Shown piece by piece: positions 27,260 to 51,070 of a stretch of 64,000 nucleotides of DNA. The notes below the pieces were generated by a model, which did no database searches, was not told the DNA's origin, and saw nothing but the letters and a program-made list of their open reading frames with translations. Within the stretch, counting starts at the first letter, position 1; each line of letters begins with the position of its first letter. The stretch spans positions 5,208,001-5,272,000 of the forward strand of contig CAVNZM010000015.1 of the NCBI GenBank assembly GCA_963693365.1, written 5' to 3'. The position numbers were made by a program, and so were the translations under genes. The DNA is from Amoebidium appalachense. Lineage: Eukaryota > Ichthyosporea.

Positions 27260-30100
27260 AGAAAAATAAAAGGAATACCCAAATAGTCACATGTATTTTG
27301 GAGGGGTTCTAAATTGATTTGATTGGTTATTCCAACGTTTACCACTGCTGGTGTGACGTCGGTAATTGAATTTAATAGTTCCCAGGTGGATACTTGATGT
27401 CAGGCGCAAGAGATATTTGCCAGGTTCAGGTTTTAATAAAACAATACAATATTACATACAAAGAGTGTGTTGTATAGTTGTGAATAAATTAGTTTTTGTA
27501 GATTTTTTAGTGATGGTGATACGTGTTGTATTGATGACTCATGCCATGATGATGGTGACGCGTGCTCACGGACTCGGCAGAGCCGCGAGTGGCCCGGCCC
27601 GCGGCCGGCCGCGGGGCTCGGCTTCTATAAGCTTTGATATGATAAGCATTCTCAACGAAAGCTGCTGTTACCAGTTTTCGAATGAATTACAGAAATGTAA
27701 TTGATGTAAACCAAAAAGTGAGTATTGTGTGCTTTTGGATATAAGGAATAAGAATTGGTCAAACTGAATTCCCCTAGCATGCAGGCTGATCATGAATCAA
27801 CGATGATCCACTGTCGTACGCGTGGGCGCGAGGTGCGTGTCATGAACATGTGCATATATAGCACGCCCGCTGCAATTGCCCTTACATTGCCCCTGATCAT
27901 GATTCACTAGATTTTGCTGTATTTTGGTTTTAAAAACAGGTATCAAAACTTGTATTAACTTTATTAAATGGAATAAGTGTCTTTATTTTTTAAATTTACG
28001 GGTAACCTACTGCGTAAGTGTATTTGTTTGGCCGTGTAAACCTTTCAAAACATTCCAACTGGCGAGCTCGCACGTGCGGTGCCAGATTCAATTTGTACGT
28101 GCGTAATAGTCGGGCCGTGAGACGCTTTGGGCCGCTTACGTCTTTCAAGGAAGACTTTCTCTGTATCGATCGACCTTAAACAAAAATAATTGTGCCCTTT
28201 GGTTTAGTCAATATTCTTCGCACTTTTACTGGCAATATCTGTTTGCATGCAATGCGAATCAGTGTACTTCGAATTCCGCTGACGGTGATGATCCCTCAGG
28301 ATAGTCTAGCAAGAAGTGATAGGTTTATCCTCCCCCAAACCTTTCCTGCCAGATTTTATTGCGGGATAGGCCTAGGTGCTTGAACCGTTACCACACAAGC
28401 GGAGCCAACGTTTATGCGTGCCTGAGCACTATAGAAAAACAAAATAAATATGCATTTTCTTCCAATTAATATGCTTAGTGTTTTGGATTCTACATAGTAA
28501 TTCTTGCTACAAAAACAAATATCAACGCTCGAGGTCCTGCGATTTTGGTTTTCAGAATATCCCGAAAGAACGAATCCGCGTTTCGGAAATCGAAATTGGG
28601 ATCCGGCCGGATCACGCTCCTACAAAACCGTATCCGTCGGTGCATGAATGGCTTCAGTCACCAAAAACTCCCGCGCTTTACTTCACTTGCGAAACTCTGA
28701 GAAGAGCAAACAAAACAAAACAGAGGAAAGAGAAAAGAAAGCTTGAAGGTTTCAGAATTGATTTGACACTTGGTAGGGCGTCGTTTTTTTTTCCCCTGAA
28801 GTTTGCCCATGACCACAATAAGAATAAGCTGTGTTTTATCTTCCGAATGATTATCGTAGTTAGCCACAAACTAAGTCTTGTCTGCACCGTCACGGGCAAC
28901 GACGGTGCCTGAAGACCTTGAGCTACTGTAACTCTCACCTGCGAGTAGGCTATCAATGACTTGTGTCCTTGATTTAAACTTGGTCCTCTCGACTGACCAT
29001 CAGCACAAACTCCTACACGTGGCAACACCATTTCACAAAATTTAACAGTTTGCAGCACTGAACCAATCAGCCTAACAATTTCAAGGTTCACTCCCCCCCT
29101 TCCCCCCCCTCCCCCCTCCCCCCAGCGCCCCCACCTCCTCCTCCTTTCCTCCTATCCTCGCCTCCTCCCCTCTTATTTGGCCTCCCAGTCTCCCCCTTCC
29201 TACCCCCCCCCCCCCCCCCCCCAACCCGCAGTTGTGCTTCGTAACGTTATCCGACGGCGCTCGGCTTGCCCTCCCGCTTCCCCCTCCACCCCCTTCCTCC
29301 CCCCCCCCCCCCCCCCCCCCCCCTCCCTTCCGGAAACCGTAACGGTTGAATCAGGCCACATGTTTTATTTTGATTTCCCTTTGTTACCTCTCTGATTCAT
29401 GGTGAAGCTTGAATCTTTACAACGAAACTCGTCTGAGCGACTGGCCATGTATTTGTAGGCCGCCCTGTTGGCACAATGCCACGCATGTCATGTCACAGTG
29501 GTGACTAATTGCATTGCGAGTGACTGTCCATTTCGCACAGCCTTTAGGACTCGAATCAGCATGATACTGACAGGGTCACGCCAGACTAATACCGGATTTT
29601 TTCATTGATGTTATTTGAGGCGCTGCGCAAACTTTCAAGTATTGAAGCCTCACCTGTCCGACTGGTTTGCGGTATGATTATAGCTGGATATTTCAAGCAC
29701 TTTATTAGTCTAAAAGTCGAATATTCTACTGTACCCTGGGCCAGAGAGTGGGCAAACATCTTCTTGGTGCCAACAGGGTGTGCTAGTCTCTCAGATTCTT
29801 TCATATTTTTTACCCTGTTTTGCCCCCAAGGCTTCAGTATTATTCCGTTTCGTGCATTTTTTCTGCTTCGAACCAAGCAGTCGTCACAGTGCAGGCCGAC
29901 CGAAACGCGCTCGTTAATGTCCGTCGAGGAATCAAGGGTTTTCCAGTCAATGTCTAAGTTTGCACTTATCCGATCAGTAATCGAGGCATACTTGTTTCAT
30001 TTCAGTCGCTGCCACCTTACCATATTTCTTGTTTTTCCAATCGATCTCTCAAATTTTAAATCTGTGCTCATCACAGGCTGCCTGCGGGCAGAGCAGTAGG
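27260..30100. other. No recognised gene
   Basis: Normal-composition DNA with few simple repeats except C-runs near 29100-29325. Open frames at 28478-28912 (+), 28678-29091 (-), 29605-30099 (+) and 29586-29876 (-) show no domain I know and no supporting splice pattern. The part just before 30109 should include the bHLH-PAS-like promoter; no clear TATA was seen. Confidence 0.4.
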
Positions 30101-30108
30101 CCACGGTC

Positions 30109-41469
<11,361 letters not shown>

Positions 41470-41512
<43 letters not shown>

Positions 41513-43205
41513 CACACCATTAGTCTTGCACACACTCACACACACGCCCACACATGTTCAAAAAAACCTGCTTCGGTGTATGAATGGGCATGTTCACACA
41601 CACACGTAAACGCTGACAAATGTTTAGAAAGGAATGAAGGTGTTCCATATTTTTTTGGCGTGCCTAGCTGATTTTGTCGCAGCCAAGGTGATCTACTTTT
41701 TTTTATTTAAAAATTTGGAGCATTCGTATTGTATTGCTAAAAAGTATTTAAAGCCTTTACTTCAAAATATTTATGCTGTTCTTTTTATTTGCTACCTTGT
41801 TCCTACCATAATTCCGTTTTTATGCGAGTATGTTTTGTTGTGAAAATATAGTTGACACCGTGTCATGCCAGGTTTGAGAAGTTTGGTCTGTGACCGATTT
41901 CGGGCATGTATTTTAGGAAGTTACATGGTTATCCCGAGAGCGGCCTAATTTGGATAGTAGAGATAAACTATCCGATCGGATATACCAGAATTGATTTTCA
42001 GTTCGGAAGGGTTTTTTTGAAGGACTATTACAATGGATGATGCATATGCTATAAAGTGTTGTTTTATTAATGAACTAGATAGCCGGTGTGTAAAAACTGG
42101 TAACCCCTATTTAGGTTGCCAAAAAAAGAAAAAAAGCAAACATATTTGGGATTGTGTTCAATGAGCATGTTTCGGGTACACTTGGGGCTACGTGTGTGTA
42201 CATGTGCTCAGGCGTGTGTTTGTGTACATGTGTATGTGTGCGGGTTTATGTGTGTGTGTGTGTATGTGTGCGTACATTCAAGTGTCTGCGTCTGTCACCA
42301 TGTATGACGTGTGAGAGTATTCCTGGGTGTGGGTAGTTGTTCGGGTGTTATGGTATGTGTCTGTGCGTGTGTGTGTGATGGTGATGGTGGTGGTGGTGTG
42401 TATGTTTGTTTTTGTTTTGTTTTTTTGTTGTTTTTTTTTTTGTTTTTGTTTTTTGGGGGGGGGGGGGGAGTTTGACAAGTCCGCGATTGAAGTTTTTCAA
42501 AATGAAAAAATATATCTTATGCTGGTGTTGCGGATGAATAGGGTAATATCACTGTTCAAGATATATCAATCTAGCTAGACCCGAATATGTGCATCTGGTA
42601 CGTCTGGATAATCACATGCTCATTGACAAGCAGTTATAAATATGGGCATTTGAAGTAGTACTATATACCAGCCCTGTTGTGATGCGGGCATGTGGGTCAC
42701 CCATGATATAAGCAATCAGTTTGCAGTGCAGTTGTACAATGCTTAATATAATCCGGTCTTCCTTCGAGCCTAATCGCCTATGGATTGCAGGAATCCCGCT
42801 ACTTGCAAGTGCCGGGGGTGCAGGGGAATGGGTGAGGGGTGGCATGGGGGGTGGGGGATCGTTTGAACATGTGCACCCTGTAGGCTAGCGCTGCAGCATG
42901 CACAAGCATGGAACATTTACCTGACAGTATAAGCCTGGGGGAATTAAATGGGAACACACTGTTAACTCAATTTGGTAAATCAAATGTAGATTTCCGCTAG
43001 CCATTCCCCTACCACGTACTACTAGACACGTTTGTGGCTAGACGGCTTGTAAGAAAGGATGTGCAAGGGACTCGATTGGCAACGTTTTTGTGTGTACCTA
43101 ATGAGAGTGCAGGTGTACAATCATTTACGCAAATCATAAAACTAAACAATTGGGGGATTGTATGGTAATACCATGTGTGTGCTATAGAGAGCCTGCTGTA
43201 ATCCT

Positions 43206-43244
<39 letters not shown>

Positions 43245-43418
43245 CCCCCCCCCATTCCCTTCCCCTTTCCCTCCTCTTCCTCCTCAGATCCCTCCCCCTC
43301 CCCTACCCCCCTCCCCCCTTCCCCCCCCCCCCCCCCTCCCCCAACTCAACCCCATTTACTCAACCATACACGTGCGCGCAGTGCTTGTATGTTTTTGCGT
43401 AGTGCGTGTATGTTGTTG

Positions 43419-43458
<40 letters not shown>

Positions 43459-43560
43459 AGTTATTATCTTCATTAAATATTCGTCTTCTGACCCCATAGC
43501 CGCGCTGTGAAACCCAACACAGACAGCACTAAAACGGGAGAAGCGGTGGTTGGTTTCAGA
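41470..43560. other. No recognised gene
   Basis: Downstream of the bHLH-PAS-like gene: (CA)n at 41471-41510, AT-rich unique sequence, a T-then-G composite near 42410-42469 and C/G-runs near 43210-43460. No coding signal found. Confidence 0.4.
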
Positions 43561-43576
43561 GTGTCGTTTGACTGAT

Positions 43577-43618
43577 GATGGGAGTCTTGATCAGAGACGA
43601 GTAGGGTTACTGGTGTGT
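43577..43618 (+). repeat. Interspersed repeat R1, tail only
   Basis: GATGATGGGAGTCTTGATCA followed by GAGACGAGTAGGGTTACT matches the last part of R1 copies 1 and 4. Confidence 0.55.
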
Positions 43619-43760
43619 GCAAAGCATCGAATCATTATGCATGTACATGTGCCACTTCATGATCATCATTATGCACCGAAGAACTTATGTAATCATGCCC
43701 GTTACATGGGAGTATCTCGTGGGGTGTGTGTGTGCGTGTGTGTGTGTGTCTGTGTGTGTC

Positions 43761-43798
<38 letters not shown>

Positions 43799-43870
43799 TG
43801 TGTGGACGTGTGTGTTTGTGTGTGTGTGTGTGTGTGCGGAAGTGTGTGTGAGTGTGTGAGTGTGCACGGT

Positions 43871-43918
<48 letters not shown>

Positions 43919-43930
43919 GGGGGCGGGGGG

Positions 43931-44090
43931 TTGTATGCATGAGAGCATATTGTGGAAGAGGCACCAAGGGACAAACTATAAACCGTCACCAAACCATAAA
44001 ATCGAACAAATGAAAACCGTGCAGGCAGACGACACTTGAACAGAGCCCATCATCCGGGGGGTTCCTATGTATGCCTCCACAAACGAACGT
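43931..44090 (+). repeat. Interspersed repeat R2, copy 4
   Basis: Starts TGTATGCATGAGAGCATATT, ends CCGTGCAGGCAGACGACACT then CCCATCATCCGGGGGGTTCC and TGCCTCCAC, the same tail extension as copy 2. Intergenic. Confidence 0.75.
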
Positions 44091-44151
44091 GTTCGACGCT
44101 TTAACCTCTGTGCAACTTTTTTTTATTATTAAAAAACGGGGGCAGGTGGGG

Positions 44152-44187
<36 letters not shown>

Positions 44188-44724
44188 GGTTGGTTGGGTG
44201 GGTGGGTTGGGGTGGCGGTGGTGGTGATGGGGGGGGAGGGGGGGTTAGTAATATGGAGTTACAAAAACCCAAGCACACATTCATGACGGACAACACGTGC
44301 AACTAATATTGCATAGAGTTAGGGGCTGCGCGAGAGGGGAGGGGGTTGGGGGGGTGGGGGGCCCTGCTTTATTGGCCCAAATGGCAATATTGCAGAAGGA
44401 AACGACGACTTTGCTCATTGAAGGCTATAAAGGGTAAAACCTCATAAACCTCATAATTCATTATTATCGAGGAATTATTATCGAGGAGCAGATACTATCA
44501 TACAGAATACATACAAATACTGACCAGTCGAATAGAAAAAACATGAACGTGAAATATATTTTAAAATAACGTCGTACACCTCCCGTATCTCTCGTACCGG
44601 CAACGAGATATACATGACCTGATATATATGACCTATTATTTCGAATTCATGAAATTGGTGAGGAGAGCGCACACATAAAACACATAGTGCGCAATTTCAA
44701 ATTGAGACACCGGAATCGGTTCAG

Positions 44725-45416
44725 TCAGCCACTTATAGGCCTTAATCCTAGCAATGACGTTCCGTTGGGGAATTTCGACATGGCTAGCCCCTTCTGACAC
44801 ATCAACACTTCTGATGGCCCATTGCCCTTAGCACCTGATACCAACCCTACACGCAACGAGGGAAATCTATGTGAGTGTTGATTTTTACAGCCATTCCACG
44901 CAGGAGAAGCCAAGTACTCGCCTGAAGAAATGCTCTCTATCATTTCAGTACAATCAAGTGCGACTGATGTTTCACTGTGCTCCGATGTTTCGTCAAACGG
45001 TCTGTGTGTATGTCGATCGATGTTTCCCATCTTGGGCAGACGAGGAAAGAAAAACTCCAGCACCCCGACAGAAACTCGAGCCGCTCCTGGAATATCTCAC
45101 CCACCAGCGATCCACTTACACCAAACAAATACCCGAGGTGTTCCTCCGTAAAACCCTGCCTCATACACACGAGGGTGAGGAGGATCTCGTCTTTCCAATC
45201 CAACATCCAGTGTGACGGCCCGCCTTTCTCCTTTCCGTGTGATGACCCCCGTTTCGCGCTCGTTGTGTCATCCTCCAATGCTTCGCATGCTTCAAAAAAC
45301 AGGTCCAACATGTCCCACGATGGAAAACCAGTGTACGTGTTGACTAGCTCCTCATCTTTGCTATCTTTCTGCTCCCTAGCTCCTTGTTCTCCCTACCACC
45401 TACTGAGGCGGTGTCT

Positions 45417-45457
<41 letters not shown>

Positions 45458-46102
45458 TTAAAAGGGCCGCCTGAGTAGATGTTAAACGTCGCACGTGCGG
45501 CAACACGTCAGTACGTGTTAGTTGTTCTCCTGTGCTAGTGCAACTTTCTCTGCCATGAGTTCACTTTTCCGTTTCTGAAGAATTCGCCTCTCTTCTTCGC
45601 TCTTTTCCACAGCACGAAGGGCATCTTCCAGTGAAGCCCTCAACTTTTCGTTCTCCTCCGAAGCGGCACGTGTGTAATGTTCTTGTGCTGTTGCATGTTG
45701 GGCCCATGTACGGGCAAGCTCCTTCTCCTCCGCCAACTCCGCCTGAAGCCTTCGAAGTTCTGCTTGTTGCTCATCTATCAGCGCTGTCAGTTGCTCTGCC
45801 GTAGGCGGTGGTGGTGATGACGGCGAACATGGAGGGAGAAGAGGGACGTCATCGCCTTCAATGCAATTGTGTTTTTTCGCTGGCGTGAAACGTTCAGCCG
45901 CGTGCCTGCGCTTACGCTGCGCGCCGTCTGGTTCCATGTGCTTGTCGCACAGTGCAAGTTGTTTGCTGTGTATGTCCTTTGCTATCCATTCATCATCTCG
46001 ACCTAATTTAGTGAGGATTGCTTTTCTCACAACATGTTCCTTAGGTATACGTGTCATCTGCTGCCCCTCCCCCTCCTTCTCGGAACATGGGGATGGGCAC
46101 AC
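44725..46102 (-). pseudogene. Broken HTH_Tnp_4 / DDE_Tnp_4 transposase with upstream coiled-coil ORF
   Basis: Read on the minus strand: an ORF at 46102-45518 (about 194 codons) with a short Cys/His segment LALCDKHMEPDG and a long Glu/Arg/Leu coiled coil; then 45311-45100 with EILLTLVCMRQGFTEEHLGY and LFGVSGSLVGEIF, the helix-turn-helix typical of Harbinger-like DDE_Tnp_4 proteins; then, in a shifted frame, 45063-44725 with VALDCTEM, the first catalytic-Asp motif. A 35-base T-tract (about 45420-45454) lies between the first two parts. The later DDE motifs were not found. Whether the coiled-coil ORF belongs to the same element is inference from spacing and strand. Confidence 0.65.
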
Positions 46103-46139
46103 TTAATCACCATTCTTTGGTATTGTAGCAAACAGAAAG

Positions 46140-49100
46140 CGGCTAAAGAGGGGGAAGGGGGGCGGGGGGGGGAAGATGGGGGGGGGGGGGGGGAGGGGGG
46201 GGGAGGGGGGGGAGGGGGGGGGGAGGGGGGGGCGGGGGGGGAGCAAGAAGGAAAAGATACTACAGATGTTCTACTTTACTATGGAAAGAGGCACCACGTC
46301 CACACGTCGACGATGCATCAATCCCCCATGGATGCATGGCACGTTTTCTTTTTTGCGCAAAATATGGCGGGAAAATCACCCATTCAAATCGATCTTAATA
46401 TGCAAACCGGTAGCAAAAACGGAATTCTCGGTTTCTATAGAGTTTCTTTCTAATGTTTTTACTTTTGTATATTACCCACCATCTATGTCGGTTGTCGAAT
46501 TGACTCACGAGTTGTCACAGTTACCAATGTCCACTGTTATTTTAGGTGATTTTAACACGCGACTCCACCACACAGACACACTGCAAGTGAGTGTCGGGTA
46601 CCCATCTAAGCCCCCGGAGCGTGCTATCCCTTTAGCAAGGTATGTCCAAAGTCACACTTTGCGGTTCCCTCAAATATCCCATGCCCACAACACCGACTGG
46701 GGAGTGGCCTTTTGGCCATCAACCATGTCAAAACTCTCTCTCCCTCCTAACCTCTCTAGGTCATCTGACCACTCTCCTATCCTTTTCCTACCTAAGATCT
46801 CCCTTGATCTGCTCCCCCCTCCCCCTCCCACCTTTCGCCTCCGTCTATCCCAGCTTAAGTCACAGTGGGGTAGAGTTGATGTATGTGTATGCTATGCTAC
46901 GAAACACCCTATATATATGCGCCTATTAGAATCTGCACAAGCCAGGCCAGATTCACATCTCGTACTAGATACATGCACTAACTTTATTGTTGATGATTTG
47001 ATAGATCTCGGTGATTATGCTGGCGGTGGTAGGAAGGAATATCCCGATGCTCTCTTGTTACCAAACACCACTCCCGCTAGACTAGGTGAACCCCTGTCTC
47101 AAAAGGAAAGCTTGCGCCGGCTTGCTAGTATGAATCGATTTGGCCCCCCTGCTCGTATTATTGGTGATACCACTGGAGACCCCCTCATAGACTCTGATAA
47201 GTATTTCTCGGAACTGTTTAAAGATAGGACCCCCGCTCAGAAACCTATTGTGTGGCCTGTAGACCCATCTATCCCCATAGAATCGATCCTCCCCTTTTTC
47301 AGTCCCGATGCCATATGGTCTGTGATATCTAGTTATAGCTCTAGTAAGTCTTGTGGACCTGATGGACTCCCTGCTGGGTTTCTTAAAATCCTTGTTCCCT
47401 CCTACCCACAAAAGGAAAGTGATCGTGCTATTAAACCTGATCTTACTATCATGTTAAGCTCTCTCTTTTCTTGGTGTGTTAAATGTGGACATGTCCCGTC
47501 ATCTTGGTTAGATACCTTAGTGATCCCCATAGTTAAGAAGGACTCTGAGGGCCCCATATCATCCTTTCGCCCCATTACACTAACCCAGGTTGTTCGTAGA
47601 TTCTTTGAAGCTTGCTTACTTAGGTTATTTGCACATCACCCTAGGTTTCAATCTATTCTTCACATACACCCATGCCAATCCGCTTTTCGTAAAAACAATT
47701 CATGTTATGTTCAAATAATGGCACTGCACGATTCTATGCAAGTTGGTGCACAATATGTTGGCTTTATTGATTGGAAAACTGCTTACGATTCTGTCTCCCC
47801 TGGTCTCCTATGGGAAAAGCTTGCTGCACGGGGTGTACCACACTGCATTGGTGTTCTGTTAGAAGCACTCTTGTCTCAAACCTATGGTAGAGCTGTGGTT
47901 AATGGGCATCTTTCATATGGTTTTGCTCGTACTAGAGGTCTCTTGCAGGGTTCATTGCTTAGCCCCTTTTTGTTTAACCTATTTATAGATGATTTGGCTG
48001 TCAAGATTTACGCCGAAAACGATGACCCTATTAATAACTTTCCGCCTGCACTTCTCTATGCTGATGATCTGTCCCTCCTTGCCCGTACCCCTAGACGCCT
48101 GCAAAGATTGTTCGATGTAGTGTCAGAGTGGTGCAAGGCAAACCTTATGATCCTTAACATAGACAAATGTGGTGTTCTTGTACCTGATATAGCTAACAAT
48201 TTACACACATTTACATTATCATCTAAACCTGTACCTATAGTTCCAGAATACAAATATCTTGGTGTTCCGGTTGATTCTGTTGGTGTTATGTTTCCCCATA
48301 TGGTCGAAAAGAGGGTAGAGTTGGCTCGTAAGCGGTTAGCTTTCTTCTCGGCTAATATTTTTAAAGACACACCCCTCCATCCTTCTATTAGACTTACATT
48401 TATTCGCACTTTTGTCTTCCCGGCATGTGAATATGGTTTACCCCTTCTCGCCGCTTGGATCAAGAAAGAGAGAACTAGAGCGCTTAAACCCTTGGCAAAT
48501 TTCCTTGAAGCAGAAGTTGCCTCCTTTCTATCTAACAACTGTTGTAAACCTGGGCCTGTAACGCTCTCGATATATGGTCTGGTCCCAATAGCTGCTAGAG
48601 TATCCTATCTCGCGCTGAAATTCAATAAGCACATAAGCCGCTTAAAGAAGTATTTGCCCTCCCACCCTCTCTTCTCTATCCGACCTGTCCCCTCCTCACC
48701 TCTCCCCTCTTTCCTCCCCTCTCTCTCCCCTTCTCCCCTGGGCACAAATACAAATAAACCCCGCAATAGTGTGTGTGTGACTTTGGACTGCCACTTACTT
48801 ATTAAACATGTACACAATCACAAGATAATCACGCAATATAACAAATGGAAAAAGATACCACACGACACTAGACCCGATGAAAGCATACACCTTGAAAAAC
48901 TAAGCCTTATGTCTCGTTTTATATATACTGACCGCCTCAACCATATTGCCAAATATGGCACTCGCAAGTGTATAACACCTAAATACATATTACCTTCCTG
49001 TAGAACTGGTCTTTCTCTAGCTGATGGTATTATTGATCAATTACCACGCTTTTACTGTACACGTGCTATACAGTGGAGATCTAATAAGTATAAGGTGGCA

Positions 49101-49360
49101 TCATTTGCATGCCCAAACAACACACACACACACCAGTTTAACCGGTCATGTATCGCCAAATGTAGTTTGATAGACCACATAATACCGCAACACACACACG
49201 TCACATTCACAACAGACACCCAGAAAGATAGCCTACCTGTAAATTACAACATCCTTGATTTTATACTAAACACGCGTAACTACGACCTGTTTATTAGATG
49301 TATTGATTGGCTTGAGAAACACATCACTACAAAATTATAGCGCACGCGCACACACACACA

Positions 49361-49409
<49 letters not shown>

Positions 49410-49441
49410 CCAGCTGATACCGAGTGTCCCGAGGGGAGCCC

Positions 49442-49481
<40 letters not shown>
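46140..49481 (+). mobile_element. 5'-truncated LINE with poly(A) tail
   Basis: The element runs from a G-rich stretch just before the ORF through the stop at 49340, a (CA)n tract (about 49350-49408), a short unique 3' UTR with the self-complementary GAGGGGAGCCCC, and an A36 tail at 49446-49481. The left edge is uncertain because it is embedded in G-tracts. I did not find convincing target-site duplications. Confidence 0.8.
46176..49340 (+). CDS. Non-LTR retrotransposon ORF: partial endonuclease plus reverse transcriptase
   Basis: One open frame of 1054 codons; the first ~30 are Gly-rich translation of a G-tract and are probably not real. Then comes the C-terminal half of an APE-type endonuclease (FTFVYYPPS, VILGDFNTRL, SSDHSPILF); the N-terminal half is missing. 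The reverse transcriptase is complete: KSCGPDGLPAGFLK, SFRPITLTQV, motif A FIDWKTAYDSV, LLQGSLLSPFLFNLF, motif C YADDLSLLA, and a long C-terminal domain without an obvious zinc knuckle or RNase H. No stop or frameshift was seen, so this insertion is young. The 5' truncation inside the endonuclease is typical of LINE integration. Confidence 0.92.
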   Translation: MGGGGGRGGEGGEGGGRGGRGGSKKEKILQMFYFTMERGTTSTRRRCINPPWMHGTFSFLRKIWRENHPFKSILICKPVAKTEFSVSIEFLSNVFTFVYYPPSMSVVELTHELSQLPMSTVILGDFNTRLHHTDTLQVSVGYPSKPPERAIPLARYVQSHTLRFPQISHAHNTDWGVAFWPSTMSKLSLPPNLSRSSDHSPILFLPKISLDLLPPPPPTFRLRLSQLKSQWGRVDVCVCYATKHPIYMRLLESAQARPDSHLVLDTCTNFIVDDLIDLGDYAGGGRKEYPDALLLPNTTPARLGEPLSQKESLRRLASMNRFGPPARIIGDTTGDPLIDSDKYFSELFKDRTPAQKPIVWPVDPSIPIESILPFFSPDAIWSVISSYSSSKSCGPDGLPAGFLKILVPSYPQKESDRAIKPDLTIMLSSLFSWCVKCGHVPSSWLDTLVIPIVKKDSEGPISSFRPITLTQVVRRFFEACLLRLFAHHPRFQSILHIHPCQSAFRKNNSCYVQIMALHDSMQVGAQYVGFIDWKTAYDSVSPGLLWEKLAARGVPHCIGVLLEALLSQTYGRAVVNGHLSYGFARTRGLLQGSLLSPFLFNLFIDDLAVKIYAENDDPINNFPPALLYADDLSLLARTPRRLQRLFDVVSEWCKANLMILNIDKCGVLVPDIANNLHTFTLSSKPVPIVPEYKYLGVPVDSVGVMFPHMVEKRVELARKRLAFFSANIFKDTPLHPSIRLTFIRTFVFPACEYGLPLLAAWIKKERTRALKPLANFLEAEVASFLSNNCCKPGPVTLSIYGLVPIAARVSYLALKFNKHISRLKKYLPSHPLFSIRPVPSSPLPSFLPSLSPSPLGTNTNKPRNSVCVTLDCHLLIKHVHNHKIITQYNKWKKIPHDTRPDESIHLEKLSLMSRFIYTDRLNHIAKYGTRKCITPKYILPSCRTGLSLADGIIDQLPRFYCTRAIQWRSNKYKVASFACPNNTHTHQFNRSCIAKCSLIDHIIPQHTHVTFTTDTQKDSLPVNYNILDFILNTRNYDLFIRCIDWLEKHITTKL

Positions 49482-49482
<1 letters not shown>

Positions 49483-50204
49483 GGGGAACCCCAACTAATT
49501 GATTTCTCCTTGTAGTCTTTATGGTGTCTCGTAGAGAAAGTAAACCCTGATATATAGTCACCACCCGACATCTATGTACGTGATCATGATATACCGCTGA
49601 GGGGATATTCCGAGCAAAACCCCCCCCCCCATACCTGAGACTGGTTCTCTTTGCCTCGAGTAAACAGCGTAAACCCCCCAAACATATATGGAAGGCATGG
49701 CAAGGCATGTACTCGGACGTCGTTTTTCCGGGAATTTTCCCCATAATAATTGCTCAAGATGTTCTGCTACCTAGAGAAGAATAAGAAAAATAGCCTATAA
49801 AATTTTCAAACTTGTACGTATAGTAGACATTTTTATTTTGGGTGCTTGGAACGTGGTCAGGCTCCGCGGCCTCGAAAAACTAAAAACGACTCTTTGTGGT
49901 GAGTCACGGTGACGTCATTACAGCAGGTTTCCATTGGATCAACTAAAAACCCACTTTGATGTCTGATTGGTTGATGATCATAGATTCCCAAGCATACCAT
50001 CGTTAATGTTATTCCATACTGCGCAGTCAGTAGCAATGGAAAACTAGGTCGATTGTCACCATAATACTGTTTTTGCTGTACGATATAATGCAAACTACCC
50101 GTGCTTTTTCTATCCGTAAAGGTCATAATGCATGGACAAAAAAGCTTGGGAATGTGTAACAGTTGCATTGTTGACATCGGTGTACAATCGGAGATTACAG
50201 AAAG

Positions 50205-50265
50205 ACCAATCAGACAATATATACAATCTGATTGGATTGACTGCTTTCACCGACAGTTATATATA
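50205..50265 (+). promoter_or_regulatory. CCAAT/TATA promoter of CYSTM copy 1
   Basis: ACCAATCAG (about 50206) and CTGATTGGATT (about 50228) are CCAAT-box motifs in both orientations, followed by TATATATA at 50258-50265. The ATG is ~210 nt downstream, leaving a ~180-nt leader if transcription starts ~30 nt after the TATA box. Confidence 0.6.
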
Positions 50266-50476
50266 GAGCATTTCAATCTTCATTTTCTCATCACTCAAAC
50301 ACTTCGAAACCACTAGCTCGATCAAACACATACACAACAGAAAAACCAGCAAAACGCGACAACGCAGCATTTCGCGGCAACAATTCCCGACACCAAAACT
50401 CATAATCCAACACATTGAAGTATAAGAAAGCACTATCACATCCTTTTTTCACTCTGAACTTTCACCAATCTTTAAA

Positions 50477-50794
50477 ATGACGAAGCACCACACCGCCCCC
50501 AATGTCAACAATGCCCACTACCTGCCACCCACCGCCCCACCCCAGTACCAGTACCAGTACCAGCAACCCCCACCCCCCCAGGGACCATACTACGGGACAC
50601 CCGCATATGTCAGCCAGCAACCGCCCAGCGCATGCATGGGCCAGCCTGTTGTTTTTGTCAACAACTCGCCGAAACAGGAGAGGGTAGAGAGGGTGGTGGT
50701 GGTGGAGGAGCGGAGACATGATGATGATGGGTGCTGCTGTGGTTGTCTGTGTGGATGTCTTAGCGCCCTGTGCTGCTGCTGCCTGTGCAATTGA
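50477..50794 (+). CDS. CYSTM-like small protein, copy 1
   Basis: Intronless, 105 residues. The N-terminal two thirds is rich in Pro, Tyr and Gln (QYQYQYQQPPPP), followed by a Val/Glu/Arg stretch ending VVVVEERRHDDD, and a Cys-packed C-terminal tail CCCGCLCGCLSALCCCCLCN. This layout matches cysteine-rich transmembrane module (CYSTM) proteins, tail-anchored membrane proteins linked to stress tolerance. The ATG context is AAAATGA. A TATA box sits at 50258-50265 with CCAAT/ATTGG motifs near 50205-50236. AATAAA is at 51071-51076, giving a ~280-nt 3' UTR. Its paralogue faces it at 56.3 kb. Confidence 0.8.
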   Translation: MTKHHTAPNVNNAHYLPPTAPPQYQYQYQQPPPPQGPYYGTPAYVSQQPPSACMGQPVVFVNNSPKQERVERVVVVEERRHDDDGCCCGCLCGCLSALCCCCLCN

Positions 50795-51070
50795 CAAATG
50801 GTGGATGCTAATGTGTTTTGTATTAGTAGCACATGTACACCAACATAAAGTGCTAAGTTGGAATCCGGAAAACGGTAATTCAACCAATGACATGTACAGA
50901 GCCATGTACAGTGTCTGTTTCGTTACCTTATTGCATCTATGAAGGGTTAAATCTTGTGGGCCGTGCAGGACACGGCTTTGTATTGTATATAATGTCTATT
51001 ATTTACCATTGGATAACACCTAGGGCGCGGGCGCCGTTCATTGTATAAATGCCATGGTTTTTCGTCAGTC

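Noticed and set aside
29586-30099. Overlapping frames on both strands (164 and 96 codons)
   Set aside because: No domain, no splice context and overlap with the presumed promoter of the bHLH-PAS-like gene.
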